Source of the DNA: Limanda limanda
Lineage: Eukaryota; Chordata; Actinopteri; Pleuronectiformes; Pleuronectidae
NCBI RefSeq assembly: GCF_963576545.1
Contig: NC_083649.1
Coordinates: forward strand, 9,348,906 to 9,412,905
DNA: 64,000 nucleotides
Direction: 5' to 3'
The position numbers were made by a program, and so were the translations under genes. Positions 1-19,276 of this stretch are shown here, one piece after another (position 1 is the stretch's first letter; each line of letters starts with the position of its first letter). The notes beneath the pieces were generated by a model, which was not told the origin of the DNA, searched no databases, and worked only from the letters and a program-made list of their open reading frames with translations.

Positions 1-205
1 CTGCTTGCCGTCTTTTCATAGAGCTGTGGTGACCTTGTTTACTTGTCACATGAAACAAATATTGTTATAGCATGCACAGGTATGAGACTGGAATCAATCT
101 CCTCTCAGAGCCACTTGGTGAACATGTGTATCAACACTATAGGTTAACCTGCTTCTTAGTTAAAGTTTTGAGCCACCACCAACCCTCATTTTCTTGTACT
201 TACAG

Positions 206-3200
206 ACGCCAACCACCAGAGGGCAGGTGGAAACCTCCGTTATTTTGAGCGGTTACTGGCCAAGCAGATGAGTGAGCTGAACCAGGACTACCAGCCGGCC
301 TCTGAGGAGCCGATCCAGCTGGGAACCTACACTAGACCCAAAGACCATCTCCCAGAGAGGGAGATCTATGAGGCGCTCTGCAGAGGAGAGGGGCTCCAAA
401 TGGTGAGACACCATAAATACAGGCATGTGGGGAATGAGGTGGGATGTAATGTTAGGACCTGAGGCAGACAGGCAGTCAGAATACTTGATTTTTTTATTTA
501 TATCCAAAGATTTATCACTTTAAATCTTCTTGATCTTCTGCTCTAAGTGAAGGTTTACATTCATCAAACTGTCTTAATATGCTAATGAACAAAAATGATC
601 TAATGGTGTAACAAAGAAATGTTATTATTATTGTCCATAATAATTATAGAATACAAAATAATAATATATTAATATAATAATATAAATAGTAGTTACGAAT
701 AAAACAGGATCTGTGTTTGCAACAACCCAGCCCATTTCTTGTGAAATCACATTTTGCCACTAGAGGGCAGTAAAAAATAATTTCCAACACCTCAAACTCA
801 ATTCTCTCCCAATGTGATGAACATGACTGAATGGATTTTGTGCCCTTTTTCCTTATACCTGCTATTGATGTTGAAAAGAGGGTTTATTATTTCCTTTTTT
901 CACCAGAATGAAGCGAAGCGGAGCCGTTTGTTCTGTCGCTACCACGACGGGAAGCAGAACCCTCGTCTCCTGCTGAAGCCCATGAAGGAGGAGGACGAGT
1001 GGGACAGCCCCCACATCGTACGCTACCTGAACGTCCTGTCAGACCAAGAGATTGCAAAGATTAAGGAGCTGTCTAAACCCAGGGTGAGGCTAAAAATGAT
1101 GAAAAAATTAACTGCTCTCATCTCAAACCATAAACCAAAATTTAAAGTTATGTTTTTTTAATAGCAAGATGATACAAATGATAATGCTTATGAATTCCAA
1201 GACTACTTTTCTAATGGGCGTCACAGATAAAGGGTCAATATTAAGCTTAAGTATTGCGACAAGTTTAACTTACCTACAGCAAGTGGACCTGATGGTTATG
1301 TTAAGATTTAACTTTTATTGCTGAAGATGTTTCCCCTTTTTTGCACATCATATATTTACAGTGAAAGAAAGATGGCAGTTCAAAGTGTCTGGCTTTACTT
1401 TGTGAATATGTCTGAAACAGTGTTGTTTACTTTTAACTTGACATGTTTACCTTTAAAAAAAAGACACTTATATCCAAACTATGCATTTGTGGCTTTTTAC
1501 ATCAAAGTGTATAAAACTATTATCTTAAAGCAAATAAACACAGGAAATAACAGATAGTATATGTCCATATGAATAATACTGATATTTTTGTGCAATACTA
1601 TGAATGCCAAACACTTCTTTGTGTGTTTTCTTTCTTTTAAGCTTGCCAGAGCTACCGTTCGTGATCCCAAAACAGGACTCCTGACCACAGCCAACTACAG
1701 AGTATCAAAAAGGTAACTCAATATTACTCATTTTTAGTATTTATTCATATTCATGTATTCATAAAACGTGTTTTCTTATTAGGAAACCAAGAGATTCCAA
1801 CAATTTTACTGTGTAGCTCTATTACATGCTCAAACGCACGTGTATTTGTTCTTTCAGTGCATGGTTGGAAGAAGAGGACGATCCGGTTATTTCCAGAGTC
1901 AATCAGAGAATAGAAGACATCACAGGCCTCGAAGTCGACACTGCAGAGCTACTTCAGGTAGTGTGATGCAGACAACAGAAAGTACTAAAACAAACAGTTG
2001 TACCAAATATCCAAAACTACACAAAAATAAGAAGAACATTGGACAAATTGATTCAAATCATTTAGCCTGATCTAGTTTGTCTGAACCGACTTGCACTGTT
2101 TCACAAAGGAAAATTGGAAAACAAAAAACAGATTTTCTGACTCCACATCTGAGATTCATCTCCGGATCCCAGTATAAAAGAAATAGCCAGATTCTTGCCA
2201 GCGGCCTTAAAAGCTTTGAAATGTTTCTGGAAACCTCAGCAGCAGCGTGTCTTTCCAGAGACACCCACAGTCACAGTGATGACAGACTGGAACGACTTTT
2301 TGGCCAAGAATAGTCCCCATTCCAGTTAATGTTGTGAACAATATATCAATAGTTCTCTATTTAACCTGCATCACAGATTCGATTCCTGAAACAAGTACAA
2401 TGAACCAGATGAATATTTTCTGTATTAGCTAATAGTATTTGCCTGTTTCTGTGGGGTTGTTTTTTTTGCCCAAGTAAAAATCTCACAAATGGCCTTAGTT
2501 ATCACAAGACTGAGTAAATAATATAAATCAGTATGTACACCAATACCCATTAGTTTGCCAATACATTTTGATAACAATTGTTTATAAACATGTTAATAAT
2601 CTTTGTCAAATGCTGACCAGGTTGCAAACTATGGAGTCGGAGGACAGTACGAGCCACATTATGACTTCTCAAGGGTAAGTGTCCTCACAACTGATGTAAG
2701 ACAAGCATGTGTGTGTTTATGAGGTTCAGATATCACTCTCGTTGTGGGGACCTATATGTGTTTCGCACATTATAGGGACTTGTTTTCCTAATGGGAATAA
2801 AGAGTAAGTCTACATAACGTGACTCCTTAAATGTTGAGGTGAGGCCAGCCCAACTGTATAGTCTATAGTTGGTGTTAGGCTTAGTCCTCTGAAATGAATG
2901 TAAGACCATCTAATGTCTATGAGAATACTTTCCTAACCCTTACCCACTTCCTATGGTCTTCTGAAATACAGTATGTCTGTCTTTACTGTGAAGATCTGAC
3001 ATATGCTCTCTCTGATAGTGATATCTGGGAACCCTTGATGAAATTCTTGTGATGCATATTACATTATGCATTATGTGGAGCTGTCTTGGTACGGAATGAC
3101 TGATCTAATTTGATATGTTACAAATACAAATGTTGTCTGCCTTTATCGTATCATGGAGTTAATTTCCTAACTTTTATTGAAGAGTATAGTCTTTCATTTT

Positions 3201-6154
3201 GTTATTTTATGTTCACCTTTTGCATGAAGAAATAATAATCTAAACATGAAAGGTCATGCTCTTTGATTAGGAACTCAGATAAAAGTTGTAACTAATGCTT
3301 CTGACAGGTAGTTTATTTCATGTTGAGCGTATTTAGTGCCATAGTGGCGGACTCCTTTGTGAGTTTTGCGGTGGGTTAAATGTTATAAACATCTGTTGCA
3401 GCGTCCTTTTGACAGCCAACTCAAGGTCGATGGAAATAGACTTGCTACGTTCCTAAACTACGTAAGTACGTGCGTCTGCTAGCGTACAGTTTTTTCATGT
3501 TGCATTTCTATTCTTGAATTTTATCTCATAGAAAGATGAGCCTGATGCTTTCAAAAGATTAGGCACGGGAAATCGTGTGGCGACTTTTTTGAACTACGTA
3601 AGTATGTGCATCCAGTCGCCGTTCAGTGAAGGCCCGGGCTGGCGGTTAAAAATCTACGCTTCCTGCCATCCTTCTATGTTTTAGATTCATGGGTATAAGC
3701 TCTGGTTCAATCTTGGACTTGGATTGATTGACTTTTACAGAGATGCACTGATTGGCGTTAATGTCTTTTTTGGCTTGAAACCTTGTGTTGCTTGATGTAA
3801 TGGAGCAAGATAGGGCAACATTTTTGGAAGAGAAAACTCTAAAAAATTATGCCTGGACAAATATCCCATCATCTGAATGAGTAAGACACATGAATGACTG
3901 GACAAATATTTACATTACATTTTTTCTGTCAATCAGTTCTGGTTCATATTGTGGAGAGTTTTTTTTGTAACCATTTCCACTAGGGTTAGAATCCACACTT
4001 TATTTTACCCTGGTCAACACTGACCTATATAAAAGATATTTACACCCTAAAATACACAAAACATGTTGTGTTTAAATGATTGTTTTATTTGAATTGTCAT
4101 ATTTCCTATAACCTTTAAAGTTCAGTGTTGACTCCGGTGCATGATGTGAATGTGCCTGAGTAGATTAGTGATTTACAGTGTATATAAGAAAACAATTTGA
4201 AGAGAGTATAACAGGACATATGGACTCAAATTTAAATTCAGTCTTTAGGATTTTGAGCTTGTAATGTACACTTACAAACAATTCTAAGTACTTTGGTTAA
4301 CATCTGTGTACAGGTACACAGCAACTGTGTGTAAATTTGCATTAGACTGAAGTTAAATTTACAATTTTTGACCCTGTCTATACACTCTTTTAAATCTGAC
4401 TGGAAAATAACAGGCTAATCCCATTTGCTGAAATCGTTGTTCTGACTCCAGTTTGTTTATGTGCTTTGAAGAAAACAAACCCAGGGAGGAGGTTGTAAAA
4501 AAGCCGTTGCATTAGTGTTTAAACAGTACCTTGACACCTCTGTCCAATATTTACATGATATCGAAGAGCATAGAGAAAATGATCAGGTGTGACAGGAAAA
4601 TATCATGTCACATGTCATTTTGTACCTCTTAATTCTTGGAAGATTGTAACTAGATCTTATCACGAAACATTATCTTGGAAAGAAACTACAGATAAAGTTT
4701 CCAACCAGTTTGTTTTCTATTTCTTTTCTCAGATGAGTGATGTGGAGGCAGGAGGTGCTACGGTCTTCCCTGACTTTGGAGCAGCAATCGTGCCGAGAAA
4801 GGTGATGGAGCAGAGTGTGTCTTTCTCTGTGCATGTTAGAACTGAGCATGTTTAAAGTGCTTTAAAACGTGTCCACGGTGGGAAAACAAATCTAATCCTA
4901 ACAGTGTTACTGTCAGTTAATGGTTCAAGGCTGAAAAATGGAAAATCTCACATGTGAGTCTCTATAAATTAATCTGTATTGCATGGAAATTTACCAAAGA
5001 TGTGATTTAAACAATGAAAACTACTGTAAGATGTTTTTTTCCATTGAATTTAAATCAATCCACACAACCGTTGTAGTTGTATCAATGTCATAAAATAAGC
5101 CTGGTATTTTTTTGTGTTTTTTTTCTTTTGTGGCACGAGCATAAAAAAAAGTCTTCTTGTGGGAAATGTGGGTCAGTTGCTGATCAGCTTGAAGCTGCTG
5201 CAGATCTCTCTTAATCTGTGTTGGATCCTCACATTCCTTCTTGTGTCAATACCAGATGTTACCAACGTTTTTATCATCTGTTGCATTTCTCCACAGGGAA
5301 CAGCAGTGTTCTGGTATAATCTGTTCAAGAGCGGAGAGGGAGACTACAGGACCCGGCATGCAGCCTGTCCTGTCTTAGTAGGAAGTAAATGGGGTGAGTC
5401 AGAGTTGAAATTCATCATATTTAAGTAGTGACATGTTCAATGGTGGAAACAGGGACTTTATAACTGACACTAAGCAAAGAAAATATGTCCCACTGAAAAT
5501 CCTTTATAATTCTTTTAAAATATCGATACGGAAATTTCTTTTGAATCCCTACTTCCGAATAAATTTGTTTGAATGACATGGTACAGGGATATATGTTTAT
5601 CTTATTTTCAAATCACTGTTTTATTATTATAACAGTAATTATAATAATTGTTGTCAGAATAGACCACATTTTTTGGGACCTGGTCAGAAAATACTGAATC
5701 TCAGGTAGTCACAGGGTTTTTAGTATAATAATCACAATTTTATGTTTTAATCACACTGAAAGGCTCCCTTAGCTCAGGCAGGATAATAAGCAGGGATCCT
5801 GCTTATTCTTGATACTCTATCTGCCTGGTGGTGAGCTAACTGCTAATAATTACAGATGCAGGGGTGCAGCTCTGTTGTATTCAGGTTGTGAAACACATCA
5901 TCGACACATTTCAACTTCTATCCAGGGAACTAAACTATAAAAAGAGAGTGACTTTACCAAAGGCTGGTTTAGAAAATGTTGGCAGTGAAGGTTTAAAGTG
6001 GCTTTTATAAATTTGTATGCAGACTTTGATTAACCGGCTTTGTTATTTAAGCTTTTCTTCTGTCCTTTTCTCCATTTCGTCAGTGTCAAACAAGTGGATT
6101 CACGAGCGAGGACAAGAGTTCCGGAGACCCTGCGGCCTCACAGAAGTAGACTGA
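206..6154 (+). CDS. p4ha2: Prolyl 4-hydroxylase subunit alpha-2, 3' portion (5' exons outside window)
   Basis: This is the catalytic alpha subunit of collagen prolyl 4-hydroxylase, an ER-lumen Fe(II)/2-oxoglutarate dioxygenase that hydroxylates X-Pro-Gly prolines in procollagen with PDI as beta subunit. Exons: 206-402, 907-1083, 1642-1712, 1858-1957, 2621-2674, alternative 3402-3461 or 3532-3597, 4733-4801, 5297-5393, 6084-6154 (stop TGA 6152-6154). The visible part covers the end of the peptide-binding region and the whole double-stranded beta-helix domain. The iron ligands are His and Asp of PHYDF (codons 2657 and 2663) and the distal His of TRHAACP (5357). The 2-oxoglutarate lysine is in GSKW (5387). 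The end RPCGLTEVD and segments LARATVRDPKTG and MSDVEAGGATVFPD favour P4HA2 over P4HA1. One oddity is Val in AAIVPRK, where human paralogues have Trp. Position 1-205 is intron. Confidence 0.96.
2735..2960. repeat. Dispersed fish repeat remnant in p4ha2 intron
   Basis: The block contains GTTGTGGGGACCTAT, GGGACTTGTTTTCCTAATGG and CCTAACCCTTACCC. These resemble a very common teleost interspersed repeat with 'TGTGGGGACC' and 'CCTAACCC' segments, as I remember it. It is degraded, has no coding capacity, and is intronic between the exons ending at 2674 and starting at 3402. Family assignment needs a repeat library. Confidence 0.4.
3402..3461 (+). CDS. p4ha2: p4ha2 alternative exon a (20 codons)
   Basis: The exon runs from acceptor TTGCAG to donor GTAAGT and reads RPFDSQLKVDGNRLATFLNY. 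It matches the exon type found in the usual human P4HA2 isoform (RPFDSGLKTEGNRLATFLNY). It is 60 nt and phase 0 on both sides, so it can be swapped with the next exon without a frameshift. It encodes part of the catalytic beta-helix between the HxD motif and the distal His. Its 3' end (AACTAC then GTAAGT) is identical to that of the neighbouring exon, consistent with tandem exon duplication. Confidence 0.93.
3532..3597 (+). CDS. p4ha2: p4ha2 alternative exon b (22 codons)
   Basis: The exon runs from acceptor CTCATAG to donor GTAAGT and reads KDEPDAFKRLGTGNRV followed by ATFLNY. It is homologous to exon a at its C-terminal half (GNR-ATFLNY). At its N-terminal half it is closer to the P4HA1 version (KDEPDAFKELGTGNR). 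It is 66 nt and phase 0, and lies only 70 nt after exon a. Mutually exclusive use of this exon pair is established for vertebrate P4HA1 and P4HA2. Here it is inferred from sequence alone. Confidence 0.92.
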
Positions 6155-7090
6155 AGTTTGATGCACATCTAACATGCACATGCTGAACGTGCTCCCTGTT
6201 GTCTTATTTCTATTTTATAAATGCAACTCTAACACATTTTTTACAAACCTTACGTAAGTGTTTGCTCCCTCAACTTCTCTCTATAATTGACAAATGTTTT
6301 ATGACACTGGAATGCAAGATCTGGCTGGATGATGTCCTTTTTCTTTTCTTACCAGAAACTGTAGGGCTCAGTTCTGAGTTGTGCATCTGCCATATGACCC
6401 ATATGATAAAATAAGTGAATAAAGATCAAACAAAAAATGTTAAAAATATATGTTATTGTAGTTCGGAGTAACTTTCAAATATAAAAACCACAAAACTGTA
6501 TCAGTTCAATCTCGGTTTTATAAATGAATGAATAGTATCTAATTCAAATCCAAAATGAAATCTGAAAGTGTCCAACCTCAAATCATTCCAGTGATGCCAG
6601 AAACTTGTGTATTTTGGCTCTCGTGTCAACACTTTGTCTTTTAGCTTTTATAAGTAACTTTCAAGATAAAAGCATTAGCATTTATGTTTACACAGATAAC
6701 ATGGATAATGTGGCCAAATGGTGTCAGGGCAGGTTATTATGATACATTTCAAATTTAAACGCACATTTCTCAATAACAAAGACTACATGCTTCTGGTAAT
6801 GGACTCTTTTACACACTTAAGTTCTATGTCTTCATTGCTAACAGATTTATTTTGTGGTTTAAAATGATAAGTGCCAATTTGATGTCATCATTCATCTGCA
6901 TCCAAAGTATTCCTCTCTGTCAGACCTGACAAAAAAATATACATATACATCTGAGGATTTTTCCTCCAAAATCTTGCCCAGGACATTTTAAATTAATATA
7001 GTGTTTAAGTTATTACACTGTTTTTACATTGTGTGCTTTCTATAAGATAGCAAACAAGCAAGTCAATAAACGGTGTCTTGTATCAAAACG
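6155..7090 (+). terminator. p4ha2: p4ha2 3'UTR and polyadenylation signals
   Basis: This AT-rich non-coding tail follows the p4ha2 stop. Canonical AATAAA hexamers lie at 6418-6423 and 7065-7070, so short and long 3'UTR forms of roughly 290 and 930 nt are plausible. The second hexamer is followed within 30 nt by a TG/T-rich stretch (GTGTCTTG), as expected of a downstream element. Actual cleavage sites are not visible from sequence. Confidence 0.55.
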
Positions 7091-9252
7091 TTTAGTGCCT
7101 TCATTCACTGTTTTACATGGTTCGTCACTCTGTCCTCATAATGTCTTTCTTATCCAGGATGATTTATCAAAATGTGTCTTTATTTGATCCAATTCCTGCG
7201 TCCAGCATTTTCATATAAGTCGTAACAAATTTAACTGAAGCTCAGTGGCTCTATATCCTTTATTTTACCCTACAAAAGTTAATGCATCTTTATTATAACT
7301 ATGTGAAAATGTATAGATTGGTCACCAGGAACAGTGTTTTCAAAGGGATCATGATACAGCCACACAAGTTTTTAAGCTTGCAGCCAGGCCTTGCAAGTTA
7401 TAGACTTACAATCCATTGTAAAAAAACAAGAGCGCTGAGGTCACGGTGGAGTTCACTGTTCCCTGGTCTTTTTGTTCAACTGCTAAGGAAAAAGGATTGC
7501 ATCAACAGCTTCAACGTTGCTTGGAATATAACCAGTCACATTAACTAGGATTAGATTGGACTGCCAGGATTTTGTGTTTCTGATGGTGTTTTGAGTCAAG
7601 TCTGGCATCATTGACCATCATCTGTTTTTGTTTATTTGTTGAAACATGGTGGAAGTTAAGCCATTTAATCACGTAATGACTTGAAAGTAGTTTTTAAAAG
7701 GCCACTTAGAGGTTTTTAGAGTGTTGTGTACCTGCATTAGCCTCAAGCTATGCTGTTTTAATAGCACCATGCAGGCCACATTGGAGAGTTCTATGTTTCA
7801 ATACGATTTCTGGGTTAGGGTTAGGGCAAACTTTCATATGAATATGAATAAACATGTTTCTACTTCAAATATACAAAATAATGTGCTGCTCTTTGCTTTG
7901 TTGCAACTTATTCCCAAAAGTATCAGACTGCTGGAACATTAACCCGAAATATATATTATTTTCAAGTCTCCCTGTTATTTCCCAGAGATAAAATAAAAAT
8001 AACTGGTGAAATTCCTGATCTGTATGAAATGATTCATTATGCAGGAAATGTATCATGACATTAGACATTTTTATGTCTCACCCAATTAGCGTTACAATGT
8101 CGAGATGCACACAACAGCCGTGGCTGGATGTTTTTCGAATTGTCCTTATCCATCTACTGTCCACCGTCCTCCTGGAGAACGTGATGTTGATTCTACCAAC
8201 AGCCATATGGGAGACATCTGTAAAGTGTAGCTATATAGAATAACCTTAGTTACCCTCGTGCATGGACAAAGTTTTCCCTGAAGGCTTTTCTGTCATTAAG
8301 CCGTTGCATGTGGTTAACATGGTTTCATGGTCTATCTTACAATCCATGAGTTTATCGTAACTTAACCCAACTGAAACCCCTGAGGACAAACTTAACCGAC
8401 AGTGTTACAGTATCTCTGTTTAGTGTTATTCCAAGAGCACGAAATGCAGGAAATTCAAGAGAAAACATCATATTCAATTAAAATTTAAAAACACTTTGCA
8501 TATTGCTTCACATTCACCCTTTTTTTTCATCTAGCACAAATATGACCTCATTGGAGTCACAGAGGTCGGAAAGACATGAAATCAAATGCTTGGAGCTGTG
8601 AGCCCCAAATAGCAGTTATAGAAAGCACATTTTAATGTAGTTAACAGTTATTTGTGTTTTTACAACAGTAAAGTAAACATTTTCCAAAAATAGATGGTAA
8701 ATACTGAGGTTTGGTTGATTTCAAGTGAGAAAAAATATGTTGAATCTTGAAAGATTTTGGCATTGAGTTCTGATGCTTTGACTGTGTGTAGCACCTTTTC
8801 AGTATTAACAAAAAAAGCGTGTTATCAATTGTAAGACACTAGTGAGAGAGTGTTTGTCTGCCTGTCTGTTGTTTCTGAGTGGAAACCATTGTTGACATTC
8901 GAGACATTATTGCTGATTCTCACAACTTCAAAGTCCTTGTCTACACTCCTCTAGATATTTATTGGAATGGATATATTCCGCTATGTAAAAAAGACCTTCA
9001 CTTGACAAATGTCTTTGTCAAGACAAGAACACAAAAAATTCGTACAAACCCTCAACCAAGCACGCTGGACCAGTAGGTCACGATAAAGTCTACATTAGTG
9101 ATTTGTCAAATACCAGAGAAGAACAATAATGCTGTTAGTGGTGACATAATAATGTCTCAAATTTTTTCAGTTCGCACTTTGGAAGACGGTCATTGGTGCA
9201 GTCAAAGAAGAAAAAGCAGAGCAGAACTCAGCTAAACAACTTGTTTGTGTGC
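7091..9252. other. Intergenic spacer between convergent p4ha2 and slc6 genes
   Basis: This is about 2.1 kb of AT-rich sequence between the p4ha2 polyadenylation region and the slc6 stop codon. Short open frames here have no recognisable homology and no splice context. The right end should hold the slc6 3'UTR on the minus strand. A minus-strand AATAAA (plus-strand TTTATT at 8958-8963) about 290 nt past the stop is a possible polyadenylation signal. I see no RNA gene. Confidence 0.5.
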
Positions 9253-16908
<7,656 letters not shown>

Positions 16909-16989
16909 CGCTCCCTAGAGTTTCCTCTGCTGCTGGGGCTTATTTCTGCGCGCAGTCATGGAAGTGGAAATGTGCAGAGAGTCGACAGG

Positions 16990-17060
16990 ACAGCGGCTCT
17001 TATATAGTCCCTGTCTGTCCCCCTGCCTGCAAAGCCTCCTCCGTGCAGGGGCCACTTCCG
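16990..17060 (-). promoter_or_regulatory. Putative slc6 core promoter: TATA box and ETS-like site
   Basis: On the minus strand CTATATAAG (plus 16999-17007) lies about 95 bp upstream of the slc6 ATG at 16908. It is positioned to give a 5'UTR of about 60-70 nt. Farther upstream the plus-strand CCACTTCCGG at about 17049-17058 is an ETS-family consensus. Both are sequence matches only; no TSS evidence is available. Confidence 0.55.
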
Positions 17061-17182
17061 GTGAAGGCTCCCAGACAAGACCAGGACAGAATACAACAAG
17101 CAGATGTTTATGTTTATGTTAATTTTTCAATTACTATTTCCATATGAAATGACAGAAATTCACAAAATAGATCTGTATACTT

Positions 17183-17620
17183 TTGTTAGGAATTTCAAAC
17201 TTTTAACTAAAGGTTGTGGCTGAAAGAACTCTTAAGCAATAAAGCTAGAAATAGTTTTAGTTAGATATAAGGCCTTCATACAAATTATTTAATAATAACC
17301 TTTTCCTTCCTACGAGTTAATCTACAAATTAAGAATGAACATTAACTTGATCTAGATTAGATCAAGTTCACTTCCGTATTCCAAAAGCCAGGAGGATGGC
17401 CTACGCGTGCGCACTTCCGAGGAGGGAGGAACGAAGATCTACTGTATAAAATAAACAGATGCCGGATGTTTGAGGCGCACTGATACAACTAGTGTGTGGA
17501 AGCCCATTGTGTCTTTTGCCGTAACCTGTTCATTGCTTTCCTAAATAAATTCTTAATTGAGCAAAACTGAGTTTGGCTCTACTTCTCTTAAAGGATAAAA
17601 GATCACGCCGTTTTTAACAA
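17183..17620. mobile_element. Solo-LTR-like element with target duplication
   Basis: The 438-bp element begins TTGTTAGGAATTTC and ends TTTTTAACAA, with short inverted ends TTGTTA/TAACAA. It is flanked by an exact 7-bp direct repeat TATACTT (17176-17182 and 17621-17627). Inside, TATAAA at 17455-17460 is followed 89 bp later by AATAAA at 17544-17549, the promoter-then-poly(A) order typical of an LTR read on the plus strand. A perfect 11-bp inverted repeat with 3-nt loop lies at 17344-17368. No internal retroelement genes are present. A 7-bp duplication is slightly long for retroviral integrases, so a DNA transposon is the alternative. Confidence 0.55.
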
Positions 17621-17794
17621 TATACTTTACATTATGTCATGACTCTAGATTTTGACTCCTTTTATAAAGAGTATATTTACGATTTTGTGGTTTTGTTTCT
17701 GTTTGTGGACTCTTGCCAGAACTGGTCCCCTGATCATTCCTGATTTCACATCGAGTTATTCTCTGAGCATTAATGAAAATGTTGAAAAATGCTA

Positions 17795-18330
17795 AAGGTT
17801 CAGTGTGTAGAAGCTAGTAAATGGTAAATGCTTTGGTATTTATATAGCGCTTTTCTAGTCTGATGATGACCACTCAAAGCGCTTTACATTTTTACATTCA
17901 CCCATTCACACACACATTCATTACATTACATTACATGTTATTTAGCTGACGCTTTTGTCCAAAGCGACTTACATTTTTTAGTACACTCAACATTATGAGG
18001 GGCCATTTAGGGGTTCAGCATCTTGCCCTAGGACACTTAGGCATGCAGATGGGTCAGACTGGGGATCGAACTGCCGACCTTCAGGTTGGAGGACGACCCC
18101 TCTACCCCTCAGCCACAGCCGCCCCTAGTGACATCTATATTGGTGAAGTTTCATGTTGCAGCTGAAGACCCCTCACCTCACCCTCCACTTCCAAATGTGA
18201 AGGAGAACCTGAGGTAGCCTACAGTTGTCATAAAAACTAAAAGGTTTAGTTTGTCCAGGCTGAGCTCCTGTAAAAAAACATGGCTGTCTCCACGGAGAGG
18301 ACCCGCTCCCGATGTTAATTTAAAGTACTT
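17795..18330 (+). repeat. Older dispersed repeat, split by a SINE insertion
   Basis: The left part (AAAGGTTCAGTGTGTAGAAG, to 17818) and right part (from 18125, GTGACATCTATATTGGTG... CCACTTCCAAATGTGAAGG... AGGACCCGCTCCCGATG) join into one unit when 17819-18124 is removed. A second copy in opposite orientation at about 43975-44165 shows that the left and right ends belong together, since it carries the same ordered segments without the insert. The family is recognisable as common in teleosts but I cannot name it safely. Confidence 0.65.
17819..18124 (-). mobile_element. tRNA-derived SINE
   Basis: Read on the minus strand, the element starts with a tRNA-like head GGCGGCTGTGGCTGAGGGGT (A-box like TGGCTGAGGGGTAGAG). 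A B-box like GCAGTTCGATCCCC follows about 45 nt later. Next comes a unique body, then ATGTAATG repeats, and a 3' part GTAAAGCGCTTTGAGTGGTC...AAAGCGCTATATAAATAC. It is flanked by a 5-bp direct repeat CTAGT (17814-17818 and 18125-18129). It is not a functional tRNA: there is no full cloverleaf and the head continues into SINE body. Confidence 0.8.
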
Positions 18331-18562
18331 AAATACACTAAGCCTATAGTGTTGGTACAGAGTATTGGTGAACAATAGTTGGACCTACAAGAATACAAGT
18401 CTGCAACCACTTTTCATTATTTTTTAAGACAGAGGTCTTGGAAACAACCTTTAACCAATATTGTACAGTGTGTACCCCATGACCCCCATGACCCAGGAAG
18501 TCACCTGGACAATTAATATGCTAATTTCCTCTTTGTTTCTCTCTCTTTTTACTCCAAATAAA

Positions 18563-19276
18563 TGTTGTCTTCATAGTGTCCAGCTCGTCTGTATATACTA
18601 AGTACACTCAGATAGTTTCTATGTTTTGTCGTGTATTCGTTAGAGTAGAACATGTTGGTGTATGTTCAAAACATAATTACGTTTATGATATCTGCCTTCT
18701 GGACTCTCAGACAGAGTCCCGCAGCGCCAGTTCGGCTTACCCAAAGTGGCCCACTAGGCGGCTCGCATTCCACGCCCGGCTCCAAGCCAGCGAGCCGGGC
18801 TTCTTACCCATTTAAAGTTTGAGAATAGGTTGAGATCGTTTCGGCCCCAAGACCTCTAATCATTCGCTTTACCAGATAAAAGTCTCTCAGAGAGTCCTCC
18901 AGATGTTTATCTTAGAAGTTCTCTACCTTTTTGAAATGAACTTTGACTCTCAGAGTGACCTCTCACTTGCTAATGGATGGGAGTAGAAGGAATGTTCTTG
19001 ACCAATGCATCTTCATGTTCGGACACAAAAACATGTCCCTCTTTAGTCAGAGATCCCATGGGGGACGCCATTTACCTGAAGTCATGGGCGGAACCAATCT
19101 CTCTATATATACTGTGTGTGCGACCCCTGACAGTCAGACTCTACCTTTTGGCTGTGTGATTTCTCCGAGTCTCTAGAGCTCGTCCTGACCTGTGAAACTT
19201 CTGTGTAATAAACACTCTGTTATACTGCAAGTTCTGGGTCCGCGGTTCTTTCCTTCATCATCAAGCTTCTACAACA
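18563..19276 (+). mobile_element. Possible solo LTR of an old retroelement
   Basis: The segment starts TGTTGT and ends ACAACA, an inverted-terminal TG...CA pattern. Near the 3' end it has CCAAT (19094-19098), TATATATA (19104-19111) and AATAAA (19207-19212) in proper order for an LTR U3-R-U5. A GC-richer central part contains CACGCCCGGC and GAGCCGGGCTTC. I found no matching target-site duplication, so the left boundary is uncertain and could lie further right (TGTTGGTG at about 18652). Confidence 0.4.

Noticed and set aside
7808..7826. Telomere-like GGGTTAGGGTTAGGG
   Set aside because: Only about two units, at chance level in AT-rich DNA; not an interstitial telomere array.
18060..18124. tRNA gene
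   Set aside because: A- and B-box-like sequences are present, but the body continues as a SINE with flanking duplication and there is no complete cloverleaf.
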